Part shown: in pieces, positions 31,919 to 42,047 of the stretch
Position numbering within the stretch: position 1 is the first letter of the stretch
How the letters are laid out: each line of letters opens with the position of its first letter
NCBI RefSeq assembly: GCF_003946545.1
Contig: NZ_RHOA01000004.1
Location: 84,917-148,916, forward strand
DNA: 64,000 bases
Direction: 5' to 3'
Origin: Levilactobacillus tangyuanensis
GTDB taxonomy: Bacteria; Bacillota; Bacilli; Lactobacillales; Lactobacillaceae
Translations under genes and position numbers: made by a program
The notes under the pieces: model-generated
What the model was told of the DNA's origin: nothing
Seen by the model: only the letters and a program-made list of their open reading frames with translations
Databases searched by the model: none

Positions 31919-32929
31919 GTGGCATATACACAGACAAAGGCGGCGTTACAGCGGCTGATTGATGATGGGGTAGTTCCAGGGGTAAGCTATGCCTTCGTCG
32001 ATGGCGATCGGGTATTGAGTGGCGCGATGGGACGAGCGGCAATCGTGCCGCGGTCGGAAGTGCTCCGACCAGGCATGACTTATGACGTGGCGTCCCTGAC
32101 TAAAGTAGTGGGGACACTGACGGTCACCCTGCAACTACTTGCTCAGGGTCGCCTGCGGCTGACGGATTCGCTGCATGATTGGTTACCGGGGTGGGCGGAC
32201 CGGCGGGTGACGATTCATCACTTACTCACGCATACCTCTGGTATCATTGGGTACATTCCTAATCGGGATGCGCTGAATGCCGAAGAGTTAACGGCGGCGC
32301 TATTGACCCTGCACGTTGGGCCAACCTTCAATCGTAAAATGGTGTATGCCGATGTGAACTATATTTTCCTGGGATGGATCTTGGAACAAGCGCTGGGGGC
32401 GCCCGTGCAGGACCTTGTTCGGCAGCGAGTCCTGGAGCCACTCGGTATGCGGCACAGCACCTTTACGCCAAGCGATCCCACCCAATGTGTGCCAACGGCC
32501 TTTGCGCCGGGCCGCGGAATGGTGCGGGGACAGGTCCACGATCCCAAGGCGTTTGTCCTGGGCAAGCGGTGTGGCTCGGCGGGCTTGTTCAGCACGGCGG
32601 CCGACCTGGCGACCTTTTGTCAGGGGGTTCTGCATCCGGAAAGGGTCGCGGCGGTCTTGCCACCAGCCTGGGTTCATCGCTTAACGGCGGATTTGACCCC
32701 GTCTGGAAAGGCGCGGCGGTCTTTGGGCTGGGCATTAACGGTAGCCCAGACGCCAACGCCCCACTGGGTCATCTGGCACTCCGGTTTTACCGGCACTTAT
32801 TTGGCCCTAGACCCGGCAACCGATCAGGCCATGGTCTTCCTGACCAATCGGGTTCATCCCTATGCCCCGAACGAGCCGTACCTCGACCAACGCAACGCGG
32901 TCGTTGGTACCTACTTAGCAGAAAAATAA
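31919..32929 (+). CDS. Serine beta-lactamase-fold hydrolase (class C/esterase type)
   Basis: A GTG start at 31919, behind GAGAGAGGG, gives 336 residues of the penicillin-binding/AmpC-EstB fold. The catalytic tetrad regions are present: SLTK in DVASLTKVVGT (SxxK, about 60), YADVNY (YxN, about 142), and HSGFTGT (KTG-equivalent, about 286). It has no signal peptide or membrane segment, so it is probably cytoplasmic, acting as an esterase, amidase or D-amino-acid peptidase rather than a drug-resistance enzyme. Base composition looks richer in G and C than its neighbours, hinting at later acquisition. It is monocistronic with a perfect terminator at 32934-32969. Confidence 0.85.
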   Translation: MAYTQTKAALQRLIDDGVVPGVSYAFVDGDRVLSGAMGRAAIVPRSEVLRPGMTYDVASLTKVVGTLTVTLQLLAQGRLRLTDSLHDWLPGWADRRVTIHHLLTHTSGIIGYIPNRDALNAEELTAALLTLHVGPTFNRKMVYADVNYIFLGWILEQALGAPVQDLVRQRVLEPLGMRHSTFTPSDPTQCVPTAFAPGRGMVRGQVHDPKAFVLGKRCGSAGLFSTAADLATFCQGVLHPERVAAVLPPAWVHRLTADLTPSGKARRSLGWALTVAQTPTPHWVIWHSGFTGTYLALDPATDQAMVFLTNRVHPYAPNEPYLDQRNAVVGTYLAEK

Positions 32930-32933
32930 CGAT

Positions 32934-32969
32934 AGTCCGGATACCAATTGCAGGGTATCCGGACTTTTT
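32934..32969 (+). terminator. Terminator after the serine hydrolase gene
   Basis: AGTCCGGATACC pairs perfectly with GGTATCCGGACT, followed by five T. Confidence 0.9.
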
Positions 32970-32973
32970 GCGT

Positions 32974-33008
32974 AAAAAAACCGTCATACCGAGGATCCGG
33001 CGTGACGG
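32974..33008 (-). terminator. Terminator of the murT-gatD operon
   Basis: On the minus strand CCGTCACGCCG pairs with CGGTATGACGG (one mismatched step) and is followed by seven T. Confidence 0.8.
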
Positions 33009-33025
33009 TCGTTGATTGTAAAGTT

Positions 33026-33730
33026 TTAGAATGTGGCAGGAATCGGTAAAGCCTCTTGTTCACTGAAGTCGACGTCAGGGTATTTACGCTTCAACGCGGC
33101 AATCAGTAAGTGTTTAGCAATATTCCCATTACGAGTTAACACGGGGCCGTGGAAGTAGGAACAGTAGACGTTCTTATAGATAGCGCCCTCTGATCCATCC
33201 TCACCATTATTGCCCTTACCGGAAAGAACGTGGCCCAGGGGCCGTTCGTCTGCACCCAAGAAAGTTCGGCCTTGGTGATTTTCAAAGCCATGGTAAGTTT
33301 CGCCGGTTTCTTCATTCTTGATTTCGATGTTCCCAATGAATCGGTTGTTGTCTTGGGATAAGGTGTAATGGTCCAAGGCGCCGATGCCGGGCATCTTTTC
33401 GCCGTCGGCCCCAACGTAGTAGTGACCCAATAGTTGGAAGCCCCCACAGATGGCTAAAATGGGACCACCGGACTCGATGAATTTAGTCAGCTCGGCTTTC
33501 TTTGTTTGGATGTCCTTGGAGACAATGGTCTGTTCGAAGTCTTGGCCACCGCCAAACAACGCCATGTCGTAGTCGTCTGAGTGAAATTCTTCGTCCAGGC
33601 TGACAACGGTGACCTTGATGTCGACGTCCATTTGCTTCGCGTAGTACTTCAATGCCAGAATGTTACCGGCATCGCCATACGTATTCATTAGGTCACCATA
33701 GAGGTGAGCAACGTTTAGTTCATAACTCAT
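33026..33730 (-). CDS. gatD: Lipid II isoglutaminyl synthase, glutaminase subunit
   Basis: The 234-residue protein is a class I glutamine amidotransferase of the CobB/CobQ type. The nucleophile Cys95 lies in [12 protein letters not shown] and the catalytic His in YFHGPVL (about 189). GatD supplies ammonia to MurT, which amidates the D-Glu of the lipid II stem peptide to isoglutamine, a step needed for efficient cross-linking in Gram-positive cocci and lactobacilli. It overlaps murT by four bases (the murT stop region), so translation is coupled. It is the last gene of the minus-strand operon and is followed by the terminator at 32974. Confidence 0.95.
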   Translation of the reverse strand: MSYELNVAHLYGDLMNTYGDAGNILALKYYAKQMDVDIKVTVVSLDEEFHSDDYDMALFGGGQDFEQTIVSKDIQTKKAELTKFIESGGPILAICGGFQLLGHYYVGADGEKMPGIGALDHYTLSQDNNRFIGNIEIKNEETGETYHGFENHQGRTFLGADERPLGHVLSGKGNNGEDGSEGAIYKNVYCSYFHGPVLTRNGNIAKHLLIAALKRKYPDVDFSEQEALPIPATF

Positions 33731-35076
33731 TCGCCAATGGCCTCCTTAATGTAGCCTTGTTCCTTCATGATGTCGCGGACCTGGAGCATGGCCGTGTAGG
33801 TCGCCAGAACGTAAACGCGTTCGGTTGGTAACTCGGCGATGTCCGCCACAACCTTCTTCAGGTCGGGTTCGACGATGTGTTTGTCATCGGGAACGCCAGC
33901 AACTTTCAGCCGGAACGTGATGTCCTTGTAGCGTTCACCACCGGTGATGAACTTCGGGACATCCATCTGGGTCAGCTTTTCAAAGTCGCCGTCCCAGATC
34001 CAACTGGTATCAATTCCATCGGCATAGTTTGCGTTCAGCAAGGCTACCAAGGAGAAGGGATGGGTTTCGCGGCTAATGGTCTGTAAGACTTGGTCCAACC
34101 CAACCGGGTTCTTGACCAAGATAATGGTGACCTTTTTGCCGTCGACATCGATGACTTCTTGGCGACCGAAGACGCGTTCATCGCTGTTGAACGCATTGCT
34201 GATTTCGGTTGGACTGACATCGAAGAATTGACCAACCGCGTAAGCGGCTAGTGCGTTGTAGATGTTATAAGTTCCGCCGATTTGAATCTTGAATGGGTGA
34301 CCGTCCAATTCAAACTTAGAAGAGGTTGGGGTTTGTTCGCCCAGCTTCGTCAAACGATAGGTGAGCTCAGGGCGAGCAAAGCCACAGTGAGGGCAGAAGT
34401 ACTTGCCTTGGTTCCCATAGGTTAGGGAATGGTAGTGCAAGATGTGCTCACACTTGGGACAAAGGACGCCATCCGTATTGGCCTTGGCCTTGAAGTCCTG
34501 ATCGGGTTCGTTGTCGAAGCCGTAGTACAAGATTGGATTCGGTAAGTCCTTTGAGTGGAAGATTGGGGAATCCCCGTTGGCAATGATGGTCGCGTTGGGT
34601 GCCAAGGCCACCCCGTCGAGAATTTTTTGGTAAGTGGTGTAGATTTCACCGAAGCGGTCCATCTGATCCCGGAAAATATTGGTAAAGACGAAGGCTTTGG
34701 GTTCAATGTATTTAGTAATATTGATGACGTTAGCCTCATCAACTTCTAAGACGGCAATTGGTCGCCCAGATTGAGACTTTTCGGCCTTAAGGAACGTCGT
34801 AACGATCCCCTGTTCCATGTTGGAACCGGAGGGGTTGGTCAGGACGCCCGGGTATTTTTCATTCAGTACGGACACGGTGAGGGCAGTCGTCAACGTTTTA
34901 CCGTTGGTTCCCGTCACGATGACCAGATCATACTTTGCCCCAAGTGCCCGCAAGATGCTGGGGTCGAGAGTCAGAGTAATCTTCCCTGGGAGGGAACTTC
35001 CTCCGTTGAGAAATTTATGCAAAAACCAGTACGAGGACTTCCCCGCAAAGGTTGCAACGCCGCTTCTTAATGACAT
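33727..35076 (-). CDS. murT: Lipid II isoglutaminyl synthase, Mur-ligase-like subunit
   Basis: The 449-residue protein has the Mur ligase ATP loop [13 protein letters not shown] (about 54-66), a central domain with an inserted zinc ribbon (CPKCEH and CPHCGF, about 205-232) typical of MurT, and the C-terminal DUF1727 domain. With GatD it forms the cytoplasmic complex that converts D-Glu to D-isoGln on lipid II, using ATP and glutamine-derived ammonia. The ATG at 35076 follows AAGGAGCG. An extended -10 (TGTTAGAAT) lies about 65 bases upstream on the minus strand. It is divergent from tdk. Confidence 0.95.
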   Translation of the reverse strand: MSLRSGVATFAGKSSYWFLHKFLNGGSSLPGKITLTLDPSILRALGAKYDLVIVTGTNGKTLTTALTVSVLNEKYPGVLTNPSGSNMEQGIVTTFLKAEKSQSGRPIAVLEVDEANVINITKYIEPKAFVFTNIFRDQMDRFGEIYTTYQKILDGVALAPNATIIANGDSPIFHSKDLPNPILYYGFDNEPDQDFKAKANTDGVLCPKCEHILHYHSLTYGNQGKYFCPHCGFARPELTYRLTKLGEQTPTSSKFELDGHPFKIQIGGTYNIYNALAAYAVGQFFDVSPTEISNAFNSDERVFGRQEVIDVDGKKVTIILVKNPVGLDQVLQTISRETHPFSLVALLNANYADGIDTSWIWDGDFEKLTQMDVPKFITGGERYKDITFRLKVAGVPDDKHIVEPDLKKVVADIAELPTERVYVLATYTAMLQVRDIMKEQGYIKEAIGE

Positions 35077-35279
35077 GGATACTTCGCTCCTTATCGAGAC
35101 AAATTTCGTGTCGAATTCCTTGTTTGTTCAAGTGTTAATTCTAACATGGTTTGGTAGATAAGAGGAGCCATCCGGTTCAGCTTTGGGAAAACGCAAGAAA
35201 AGTTTGGCAATCCCACAGTCGAATTTTCGTTAGTGATCGGCTATAATAGATAGAAACTGTCAAAAAGGTGGGAATTAAC

Positions 35280-35864
35280 GTGGCGCAGTTATTTTTTCGG
35301 TACGGCGCAATGAATAGTGGGAAGACCATTGAAATCTTGAAGGTCGCTCACAATTACGAGGAACAAGGCAAACGGGTGATCATCATGACGAGTGGTCTGG
35401 ATACCCGAGACAACGTCGGTTACATCACGAGCCGCATCGGATTGAAACGAGCCGCTCATCCAATCTTTAAAGAGACGAATTTGTACGATGCGATTGAAAA
35501 GTTGGATCCAAAGGCCAACTGCGTCTTGATTGACGAGGCCCAATTTTTAACGAAGGAACACGTGTTACAACTCGCAAAAGTGGTCGATGAGTTAAAGATT
35601 CCGGTCATGACTTTTGGGTTGAAAAACGATTTCCGCAACGACTTGTTCGAAGGGACAAAGTACCTGCTGCTGTATGCAGATAAAATTGAGGAAATGAAGA
35701 CCATCTGCTGGTTCTGCACGAAGAAGGCCATCATGAATCTTCGTTTCCATGATAACAAACCCGTGTACGAGGGTGAACAGGTCCAAATTGGTGGTAATGA
35801 AACCTATTATCCAGTCTGTCGGCGGCATTATTTTAACCCGCCATTAGATCAGATTGGGAAATAG
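35280..35864 (+). CDS. tdk: Thymidine kinase
   Basis: The GTG at 35280, eight bases after AAGGTGGG, gives 194 residues; the in-frame GTG at 35268 overlaps the ribosome site. It is a type II thymidine kinase: P-loop GAMNSGKT (9-16), the DEAQF Walker-B-like motif ([10 protein letters not shown]), and a zinc site with CWFC and a later Cys (PVCRRH). The enzyme phosphorylates thymidine with ATP in pyrimidine salvage. A TATAAT box lies 38 bases upstream. It heads the conserved run tdk-prfA-prmC-sua5-glyA. Confidence 0.96.
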   Translation: MAQLFFRYGAMNSGKTIEILKVAHNYEEQGKRVIIMTSGLDTRDNVGYITSRIGLKRAAHPIFKETNLYDAIEKLDPKANCVLIDEAQFLTKEHVLQLAKVVDELKIPVMTFGLKNDFRNDLFEGTKYLLLYADKIEEMKTICWFCTKKAIMNLRFHDNKPVYEGEQVQIGGNETYYPVCRRHYFNPPLDQIGK

Positions 35865-35932
35865 CCATTTCAGTTAAGCACCGCTAAAGTGACCTGATGC
35901 TGGTAACAACTGAACGAAACGAGGTTAATCGA

Positions 35933-37018
35933 ATGGATGAAATGTTTGACAAGCTCCAGGCCGTTGCCGACCGTTATGACGAGCTGAATGAATTAATTAG
36001 TGACCCAGAAATCATTGCGGATACGCAACGTTTCATGGCACTTTCAAAAGAAGAAGGGGAACTCCGCGAGACGGTGGACAAGTACCACCAATATCAAGAC
36101 GTGACCCAACAAATTAGTGACGATGACGAAATGTTACGCGAAAAGTTAGATAGTGACATGGAAACCATGATCAAGGAAGAACTGAAGGACTTAACGTCTC
36201 AAAAAGAAGCCTTGGAAGAAGCCATCAAGGTCTTGCTCTTACCTAAAGATCCTAACGATGACAAGAACATCATCATGGAAATCCATGGGGCTGCCGGTGG
36301 GGACGAAGCCAGTCTCTTCGCTGCGGACCTCTTTAGCATGTACTCCAAGTATGCCGAACGTCAGGGTTGGCAGATTGAAATTGTCGACGAAAACGATACC
36401 GAGGTTGGGGGCTTCAAGGAAATTGTGCTGATGATTTCCGGTGACAAGGTTTACTCCAAGCTGAAGTATGAAAACGGTGCGCACCGGGTGCAACGGGTAC
36501 CCGTAACAGAATCGGCCGGACGGGTACATACCAGTACCGCAACGGTTGGTGTGATGCCTGAAGAACAAGACGTTGACATTGACATCGATCCTAAGGATAT
36601 TCGGACCGACGTTTACCGGTCATCCGGTGCCGGTGGGCAACATATTAACAAGACGTCATCCGCCGTGCGGATGACCCACTTACCAACTGGGATCGTCGTG
36701 GCCATGCAAGACGAACGGTCACAACAACAGAACCGGGCCAAGGCCATGCAGATTCTGCGGACTCGGGTCTACGACTACTATAAGCAACAGGAAGAAAGTG
36801 CCTACAACGCTGAACGAAAGTCAGCCGTGGGGACCGGGGATCGTTCGGAACGGATTCGGACCTACAACTATCCTCAAAACCGGGTCACCGATCACCGAAT
36901 CGGCTTAACCTTAAACAAGTTAGACCGGATTATGAATGGTGAGTTGGATGATATTGTTGATGCCTTAATTCTGTCGGATCAGGCAGCTAAGCTGGAAGAT
37001 CTCAAGAACAATGGCTAA
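35933..37018 (+). CDS. prfA: Peptide chain release factor 1
   Basis: The ATG at 35933 follows GAGG and gives 361 residues, the normal length. The GGQ motif that triggers peptide release is at 234-236 ([14 protein letters not shown]). The helical N-terminal arm (1-110), the domain containing [13 protein letters not shown] and the C-terminal [12 protein letters not shown] are all present. RF1 recognises UAA and UAG stop codons in the ribosome A site. Its GGQ Gln is the substrate of PrmC, encoded by the next gene, which overlaps by 8 bases. An upstream in-frame extension to 35897 lacks a ribosome site. Confidence 0.97.
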   Translation: MDEMFDKLQAVADRYDELNELISDPEIIADTQRFMALSKEEGELRETVDKYHQYQDVTQQISDDDEMLREKLDSDMETMIKEELKDLTSQKEALEEAIKVLLLPKDPNDDKNIIMEIHGAAGGDEASLFAADLFSMYSKYAERQGWQIEIVDENDTEVGGFKEIVLMISGDKVYSKLKYENGAHRVQRVPVTESAGRVHTSTATVGVMPEEQDVDIDIDPKDIRTDVYRSSGAGGQHINKTSSAVRMTHLPTGIVVAMQDERSQQQNRAKAMQILRTRVYDYYKQQEESAYNAERKSAVGTGDRSERIRTYNYPQNRVTDHRIGLTLNKLDRIMNGELDDIVDALILSDQAAKLEDLKNNG

Positions 37019-37853
37019 GCAAGTGACTTACTTTAGCTTGCTCCATACGGCCCAGGAACAATTGACGGTCGCACGGCAAGATCCTAGTGCGGCGGAATAC
37101 CTGTTGCTCGAGGGACGGAATTGGCGCTACACGCAGCTGGTCCAACACTACCGGGACGTGGTTCCGGCCTCGGTGTTGGACCAGTTTCGTCATCAGCTAG
37201 ATCGCGTCTTAGCTGGTGAGCCGGCGCAATACGTATTGGGCCACGCGCCGTTCTATGGCCGTGAGTTTCAGGTGACGGCGGCCACCTTGATTCCCCGTCA
37301 GGAGACCGAGGAACTGGTCGAATGGGTCTTAACGGACTGTCCGCAGGAGCCCCTGAAATTAGCCGACATTGGCACCGGTAGCGGCGCCATCGCGCTATCA
37401 TTGAAGCTGGAACGTCCGGATTGGCAGGTGACCGCCACGGATATTTCTGCGGCGGCCGTTGCAGTGGCTCGGCAAAACGCCGAGGCTTTGAATGCGGCGG
37501 TTCGGTTTGAGGTGGGGGATCTGTTGGCGCCATTGGCGGGACAACGATTCGATACGATTGTATCGAACCCGCCCTACATCGACCAGGCGGAACGACCGGT
37601 GATGGATGAGTCTGTTAAGCGATTCGAGCCGGACCAGGCGTTGTACGCTGCGGATCATGGGCTGGCTTTCTACCAGCGCTTTGCGGCGGCACTACCGGCA
37701 TTCTTAACGCCTAAGGGTTGCTTCTTTGCCGAGATTGGCTATCACCAGGGTCCAGCCGTGCGCGAACTCTTCACCGCGGCGTTACCGGCCGCTAGGGTGA
37801 CGGTCCGTCAGGATATTAATGGCCAGGACCGGATGGTCAAAGTGCAATTGTGA
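37011..37853 (+). CDS. prmC: Release factor glutamine methyltransferase
   Basis: The 280-residue protein has a helical N-terminal domain (1-75) and a class I methyltransferase domain with SAM loop [14 protein letters not shown] (about 118-131) and the amide-methylating signature NPPY at 186-189. It transfers methyl from SAM to the Gln of the GGQ motif in RF1 and RF2, improving termination. It starts inside the last codons of prfA (8-base overlap), so the two are translationally coupled. The start codon ATG is weakly preceded by AAGCTGGAAGA. Confidence 0.96.
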   Translation: MAKQVTYFSLLHTAQEQLTVARQDPSAAEYLLLEGRNWRYTQLVQHYRDVVPASVLDQFRHQLDRVLAGEPAQYVLGHAPFYGREFQVTAATLIPRQETEELVEWVLTDCPQEPLKLADIGTGSGAIALSLKLERPDWQVTATDISAAAVAVARQNAEALNAAVRFEVGDLLAPLAGQRFDTIVSNPPYIDQAERPVMDESVKRFEPDQALYAADHGLAFYQRFAAALPAFLTPKGCFFAEIGYHQGPAVRELFTAALPAARVTVRQDINGQDRMVKVQL

Positions 37854-37872
37854 TAAGGGAGACTTAATATTT

Positions 37873-38889
37873 ATGGAAACCAAGATCTTTAAACCAACTG
37901 AAATTGATGCCGCTGCTCAGGCCATTCGTGACGGCCAACTTGTGGCGTTTCCGACTGAGACCGTTTATGGCTTAGGAGCGGATGCCACCAATGAAGCGGC
38001 GGTTAAACAAGTCTATTTAGCGAAGGGTCGTCCTAGCGACAATCCGTTGATTGTTCATGTGACGGGGATGGATACGGTTGAACAGTATGCCCAGCCACTG
38101 TCACCGGCGGCTAAGAAGCTCATTAAGGCCTTCTGGCCGGGTCCCTTAACGCTTATCTTTAAGTTACAGCCCGGGAAGCTTTCCTCGGCTGTTACCGGTG
38201 GCCTAAACACGGCGGCGTTTCGCAATCCGGACAACCAGGTCACGCTTGACCTGATTCGCACGGCTGGCGTGCCATTGGTCGGGCCATCCGCTAATACGTC
38301 GGGCAAGCCCAGTCCAACCTTGGCCAAGCATGTCTACCATGATTTGAATGGCAAGATTGCCGGCATCTTGGATGACGGGCCGACCGAGGTTGGCGTTGAG
38401 TCCACGGTGTTGGATATGTCGACGGATATGCCCACTATTTTGCGGCCAGGTGCCGTGACCGAAGAAGAACTAACCGCAGTCATTGGGGATGTTCGCTCCA
38501 GTCATCATCGGGTGGGGGCCAAGGAGGTTCCTAAGGCGCCGGGGATGAAATACAAGCACTATGCACCGAATGCCCAAGTGACCATCGTGGATCACGAGGC
38601 AGATTGGTCGGCAGCCATGGCGTGGGCCGGTCACCAGGATGGAACCATTGGTGTGATGGCGACCGACCCAATCTTGGCCGAACTGACGTTACCCAACAAT
38701 ACCGAGACGTATTCGTTGGGGGCTAACTTGGATTCGGCGAGTCACCAACTGTTTGCCGGCCTGCGACACTTCGATCTTGAGTCACCAGTCACGGGCATCC
38801 TAGCGCAGGGCTTCCCCGATGACGGTCTTGGTGCAGCATACATGAATCGGTTGAACAAGTCAGCTGGCCAAGTCCACTTTGAAAAATAG
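37873..38889 (+). CDS. sua5: L-threonylcarbamoyladenylate synthase (Sua5 type)
   Basis: The 338-residue protein joins an N-terminal YrdC domain (about 10-200: AFPTETVYGLGADATN, KGRPSDNPLIVHV, GPSANTSGKPSPT) to a C-terminal Sua5 domain (about 240-338), linked by PGMKYKHYAP. It condenses threonine, bicarbonate and ATP into threonylcarbamoyl-AMP, the first step of t6A formation at tRNA position 37. The two-domain length identifies the Sua5 rather than the short TsaC form. The ATG at 37873 follows AAGGGAG; the long upstream in-frame extension runs into prmC and is rejected. It is 19 bases after prmC, in the same operon. Confidence 0.95.
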   Translation: METKIFKPTEIDAAAQAIRDGQLVAFPTETVYGLGADATNEAAVKQVYLAKGRPSDNPLIVHVTGMDTVEQYAQPLSPAAKKLIKAFWPGPLTLIFKLQPGKLSSAVTGGLNTAAFRNPDNQVTLDLIRTAGVPLVGPSANTSGKPSPTLAKHVYHDLNGKIAGILDDGPTEVGVESTVLDMSTDMPTILRPGAVTEEELTAVIGDVRSSHHRVGAKEVPKAPGMKYKHYAPNAQVTIVDHEADWSAAMAWAGHQDGTIGVMATDPILAELTLPNNTETYSLGANLDSASHQLFAGLRHFDLESPVTGILAQGFPDDGLGAAYMNRLNKSAGQVHFEK

Positions 38890-38980
38890 GCAAAATTAAT
38901 TGAATCTCGAATGGTGGCGGCCCCACCTGAGCAGAAAATTTGGTAAAATGAAACCAATTACTGTTCAGGAGGGACCGCCA

Positions 38981-40222
38981 TTGAATTTTAAAGAGAAAGA
39001 TCCAGCTCTTTGGGGAGCTATTGCCAAGGAAGAACAACGACAAGAGGACACCATCGAACTGATTGCTTCGGAAAACATTGTGAGTCAGGCCGTTCGGACG
39101 GCACAGGGGTCGGTGTTGACCAACAAGTACGCGGAAGGTTATCCAGGCAAACGTTACTATGGTGGCACCCAATACATCGATATCGTTGAGCAACTGGCGA
39201 TTGACCGGGCCAAGGAATTGTTTCACGCGGAGTATGCGAACGTGCAGCCACATTCCGGTTCTCAAGCTAACCAGGCGGTCTATGCAGCGCTCCTGAAACC
39301 GGGAGACACCATCCTGGGGATGAGTCTCGACGCGGGGGGCCATTTGACTCACGGGGCCAAGGTTAACTTCTCCGGGAAGCTTTACCAAACTTACGGTTAC
39401 GACTTGAATCCCGACACAGAACGACTGGATTTTGACGCGATTCGTGCTCTGGCACTGAAGGTTAAGCCCCAACTGATCGTTGCCGGCGCGTCCGCCTATT
39501 CCCGGACGATTGACTGGCAGGCTTTCAGGGCCATTGCCGACGAGGTCGGTGCTTATCTGATGGTCGACATGGCGCACATCGCCGGCCTGGTTGCTGCCGG
39601 ACTGCATCCCAGTCCCGTAGGCATTGCCGACGTTGTGACGACCACTACCCATAAGACCTTGCGTGGACCCCGTGGGGGGCTCATCTTGTCTCAAGAAAAG
39701 TACGCCAAGCGGTTGAATTCGGCGGTATTCCCGGGGACGCAGGGGGGACCTTTGGAACATGTGATTGCCGGGAAGGCTGCGGCCTTCTTTGAAGATTTAC
39801 AACCAGAGTTTAAGGACTATGCCCAACGGATTATCGACAATGCGCGGGCGATGGCAACGACCTTCGCCGATCTGCCAACGGTTCGAGTGGTGTCTGGTGG
39901 GACCGACAATCATCTGATGACGTTGGACCTTTCGGCAACCACGTTAAATGGGAAGCAGGCGCAAGATTTGTTGGATAGCGTGATGATTACCACTAATAAG
40001 GAAGCCATTCCTAACGAAACTCTGAGTCCATTCAAGACCTCTGGCATTCGTCTTGGAACCCCGGCCATTACGACTCGTGGCTTCACCCCAGCCGATTGTC
40101 AACAGGTTGCGAAGATGATTGTGGAAACACTCCTTAATCCAGAAGATGAAGCCGTTTTGAACCGGGTTCGTTCACAGGTCCGAGAATTGACGGCAGCTCA
40201 TCCATTAACAGTGTTACCTTAA
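38981..40222 (+). CDS. glyA: Serine hydroxymethyltransferase
   Basis: The start is TTG at 38981, seven bases after AGGAGGG, giving 413 residues, the usual length. The upstream in-frame extension to 38900 is rejected because it crosses the ribosome site. The PLP lysine is Lys225 in [14 protein letters not shown]; substrate-binding [10 protein letters not shown] and [11 protein letters not shown] are also present. The enzyme interconverts serine and glycine with transfer of a one-carbon unit to tetrahydrofolate, feeding thymidylate and purine synthesis. An extended -10 promoter (TGGTAAAAT) at about 38940-38948 may give it independent expression within the tdk-prfA run. Confidence 0.97.
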   Translation: MNFKEKDPALWGAIAKEEQRQEDTIELIASENIVSQAVRTAQGSVLTNKYAEGYPGKRYYGGTQYIDIVEQLAIDRAKELFHAEYANVQPHSGSQANQAVYAALLKPGDTILGMSLDAGGHLTHGAKVNFSGKLYQTYGYDLNPDTERLDFDAIRALALKVKPQLIVAGASAYSRTIDWQAFRAIADEVGAYLMVDMAHIAGLVAAGLHPSPVGIADVVTTTTHKTLRGPRGGLILSQEKYAKRLNSAVFPGTQGGPLEHVIAGKAAAFFEDLQPEFKDYAQRIIDNARAMATTFADLPTVRVVSGGTDNHLMTLDLSATTLNGKQAQDLLDSVMITTNKEAIPNETLSPFKTSGIRLGTPAITTRGFTPADCQQVAKMIVETLLNPEDEAVLNRVRSQVRELTAAHPLTVLP

Positions 40223-40227
40223 TTTTG

Positions 40228-40242
40228 AAAAAAACGTTTTCA
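40228..40242. promoter_or_regulatory. Weak cre-like palindrome upstream of upp
   Basis: AAAAAAACGTTTTCA matches the cre consensus except at two positions (the TG). It lies 72 bases before upp; TACAAT at about 40279 may be the upp -10. Confidence 0.25.
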
Positions 40243-40313
40243 TTTGAAATTTTTCCGCTGTAATGCCGTAGATAATGGTACAATTGTAAGAAATCACAAA
40301 GGAGCGTTTATCC

Positions 40314-40943
40314 ATGGGGAAGTTTCAAGTTCTTGACCACCCGTTGATTCAACACAAACTGACAATTATTCGGAATAAGAGTTGTGGTACTCGTAGTTTC
40401 CGGGAAGTTGTTAACGAGATCTCAACTTTAATGGCCTACGAGGTTTCACGCGATATGCCATTACAAGATAAGACGATCGAAACGCCGGTGGCGAAGATGA
40501 CAGCCAAGGAACTTGCAGGTAAGAAAGTGGCCATTGTGCCAATCTTACGAGCAGGGATCGGCATGGTTGATGGTATTCTAGAATTGATTCCAGCCGCCAA
40601 GGTGGGTCATATCGGGATGTACCGTGATGAAGTCACCCTTCAACCCCATGAGTATTTTGTTAAGTTACCTTCTGACATTGATCAACGACAGGTATTCGTT
40701 GTCGATCCAATGTTGGCAACCGGTGGCTCGGCTATTATGGCCATTGATGCGCTGAAGAAGCGTGGTGCCAGCAACATGAAGTTTGTCTGCTTGGTCTCTG
40801 CCCCAGAAGGGGTTAAGGCCTTGCAGGAAGCCCATCCAGACGTCGACATTTACACGGCGGCCTTGGATGATCACTTGAACGAGGACGGGTACATCGTCCC
40901 TGGTTTGGGCGATGCTGGTGACCGGTTGTTTGGGACAAAATAA
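40314..40943 (+). CDS. upp: Uracil phosphoribosyltransferase
   Basis: The 209-residue enzyme makes UMP from uracil and PRPP in pyrimidine salvage. The PRPP loop [16 protein letters not shown] (about 130-145) and the uracil-binding C-terminal [11 protein letters not shown] are conserved, and the N-terminus ([19 protein letters not shown]) is characteristic. The start ATG is behind AAAGGAGCG. It sits between glyA and the atp operon, the usual place in lactobacilli, and has its own terminator at 40951-40984. Confidence 0.98.
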   Translation: MGKFQVLDHPLIQHKLTIIRNKSCGTRSFREVVNEISTLMAYEVSRDMPLQDKTIETPVAKMTAKELAGKKVAIVPILRAGIGMVDGILELIPAAKVGHIGMYRDEVTLQPHEYFVKLPSDIDQRQVFVVDPMLATGGSAIMAIDALKKRGASNMKFVCLVSAPEGVKALQEAHPDVDIYTAALDDHLNEDGYIVPGLGDAGDRLFGTK

Positions 40944-40950
40944 ACTTAGT

Positions 40951-40984
40951 AAGGTTCGGCTAGTTTACTAGCCGAACCTTTTTT
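40951..40984 (+). terminator. Terminator after upp
   Basis: AAGGTTCGGCTAG pairs perfectly (13 bp) with CTAGCCGAACCTT around TTTA, followed by T. Confidence 0.92.
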
Positions 40985-41047
40985 GTTTTAATCTTTCGTT
41001 TGGAAATGGTTATGAAAACTGAAATTGTGTGCGTGCGCAAGTAAATT

Positions 41048-41062
41048 ATGGAAGCGATAACA
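41048..41062. promoter_or_regulatory. CcpA (cre) operator upstream of the atp operon
   Basis: ATGGAAGCGATAACA matches WTGNAANCGNWWNCA at every fixed position. It lies about 72 bases before the -35 element, a place compatible with activation rather than blocking. The remaining gap 40985-41294 holds the promoter and leader listed next and no gene. Confidence 0.5.
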
Positions 41063-41133
41063 ATCCTTTTATCATTGATTTCAAATGTGAGTCCCATTTA
41101 TTGAAAATGTTCAATTAATTCCACAAATAGTCT

Positions 41134-41162
41134 TTGTTTTTTAGGGGATTTGGTGGTATCAT
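41134..41162 (+). promoter_or_regulatory. Promoter of the atp operon
   Basis: TTGTTT and TATCAT are 17 bases apart; predicted start about 41169. The first bases of the transcript fold into a TTTGAGCG/CGCTCAAA hairpin (41173-41198), which could protect the mRNA 5' end. The leader is about 125 bases. Confidence 0.6.
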
Positions 41163-41294
41163 TTTTAATGTGTTTGAGCGGTATTTCTTTCGCTCAAAAT
41201 TTCGCAAGCTCTGTGATTTCGCGTCCGTGCGTTAGGGCAAGGATTTCCCGGTTTATTGCGTACATATGTAGTTCATGAAAAGAGGTGATATTTG

Positions 41295-42008
41295 GTGGGA
41301 AATGGTACAGTTGCAACCTTTCAATTATTCGGACTGACGTTCAGTGTGGCAAACCTTGTCTCAGGGGCGATAGTTTTCTTGTTGGCAGTCATCTTCGTTT
41401 TCGCAACGACTCGGCACATTACGATGCGGCCCTCTAAAGGGCAAAACGTGATCGAATGGCTGATGGACTTCACCAATGGGGTCTTGAAAGGAAACCTTCC
41501 AGCAAACGAAGTGCGTGGCTACGGACTTTGGGGATTTACACTATTTATTTTCATTTTTCTATCGAACCAACTTGGGTTGTTCTTTAACCTGATGATTAAT
41601 GGTAAAGCTATTGTTCGAAGCCCAACTTCTGATCCGGTAGTTACGATGACACTGTCTATGATGACGGTTATCTTCGCCAACTACTCTAGTATTCGTCGCT
41701 GGGGTACCAAAGGATACTTAACTAGTTTCGTGAAGCCACTCTGGTTCTTCTTCCCAATTAACATCTTTGAGGAATTGAGTAGTTTTCTGACGTTAGGTCT
41801 TCGTATCTTCGGGATTATTTACTCCGGTGAAGTTCTGTTGGAAATGATTTGGCAGTTAGCTGAATCACATGGTATCTTTACGATGGCGTTGTCTCTGCCA
41901 ATCGAAATGATTTGGCAAGGATTCTCCGCTTTCCTAGGTGCCATTCAAGCCTATGTATTTATCATGTTGTCGTCGGTTTATGTTGGTCGAAAGCTTCAAG
42001 AAGAATAA
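41295..42008 (+). CDS. atpB: ATP synthase Fo subunit a
   Basis: GTG at 41295 is seven bases after GAGGTG and gives 237 residues (TTG at 41292 is the alternative). It is a multi-span membrane protein with about five helices. The essential Arg of the penultimate helix lies in LTLGLRIFGIIYSGEVLL, and the C-terminal helix contains IQAYVFIMLSSVYVGRKL. Subunit a provides the two proton half-channels against the c-ring. It is the first gene of the eight-gene operon; the usual upstream atpI is absent. Confidence 0.96.
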   Translation: MGNGTVATFQLFGLTFSVANLVSGAIVFLLAVIFVFATTRHITMRPSKGQNVIEWLMDFTNGVLKGNLPANEVRGYGLWGFTLFIFIFLSNQLGLFFNLMINGKAIVRSPTSDPVVTMTLSMMTVIFANYSSIRRWGTKGYLTSFVKPLWFFFPINIFEELSSFLTLGLRIFGIIYSGEVLLEMIWQLAESHGIFTMALSLPIEMIWQGFSAFLGAIQAYVFIMLSSVYVGRKLQEE

Positions 42009-42047
42009 TTTCTGGATGTTTTTTAAATTTAAGGAGGAAACAAGATT

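Noticed and set aside
32300..33015. Long frames opposite or shifted within the serine hydrolase gene
   Set aside because: They are by-products of the G+C-rich third positions of the real gene and lack ribosome sites and family motifs.
37084..37533. 149-codon minus-strand frame inside prmC
   Set aside because: It is entirely opposite to a conserved gene and has no recognisable motif.
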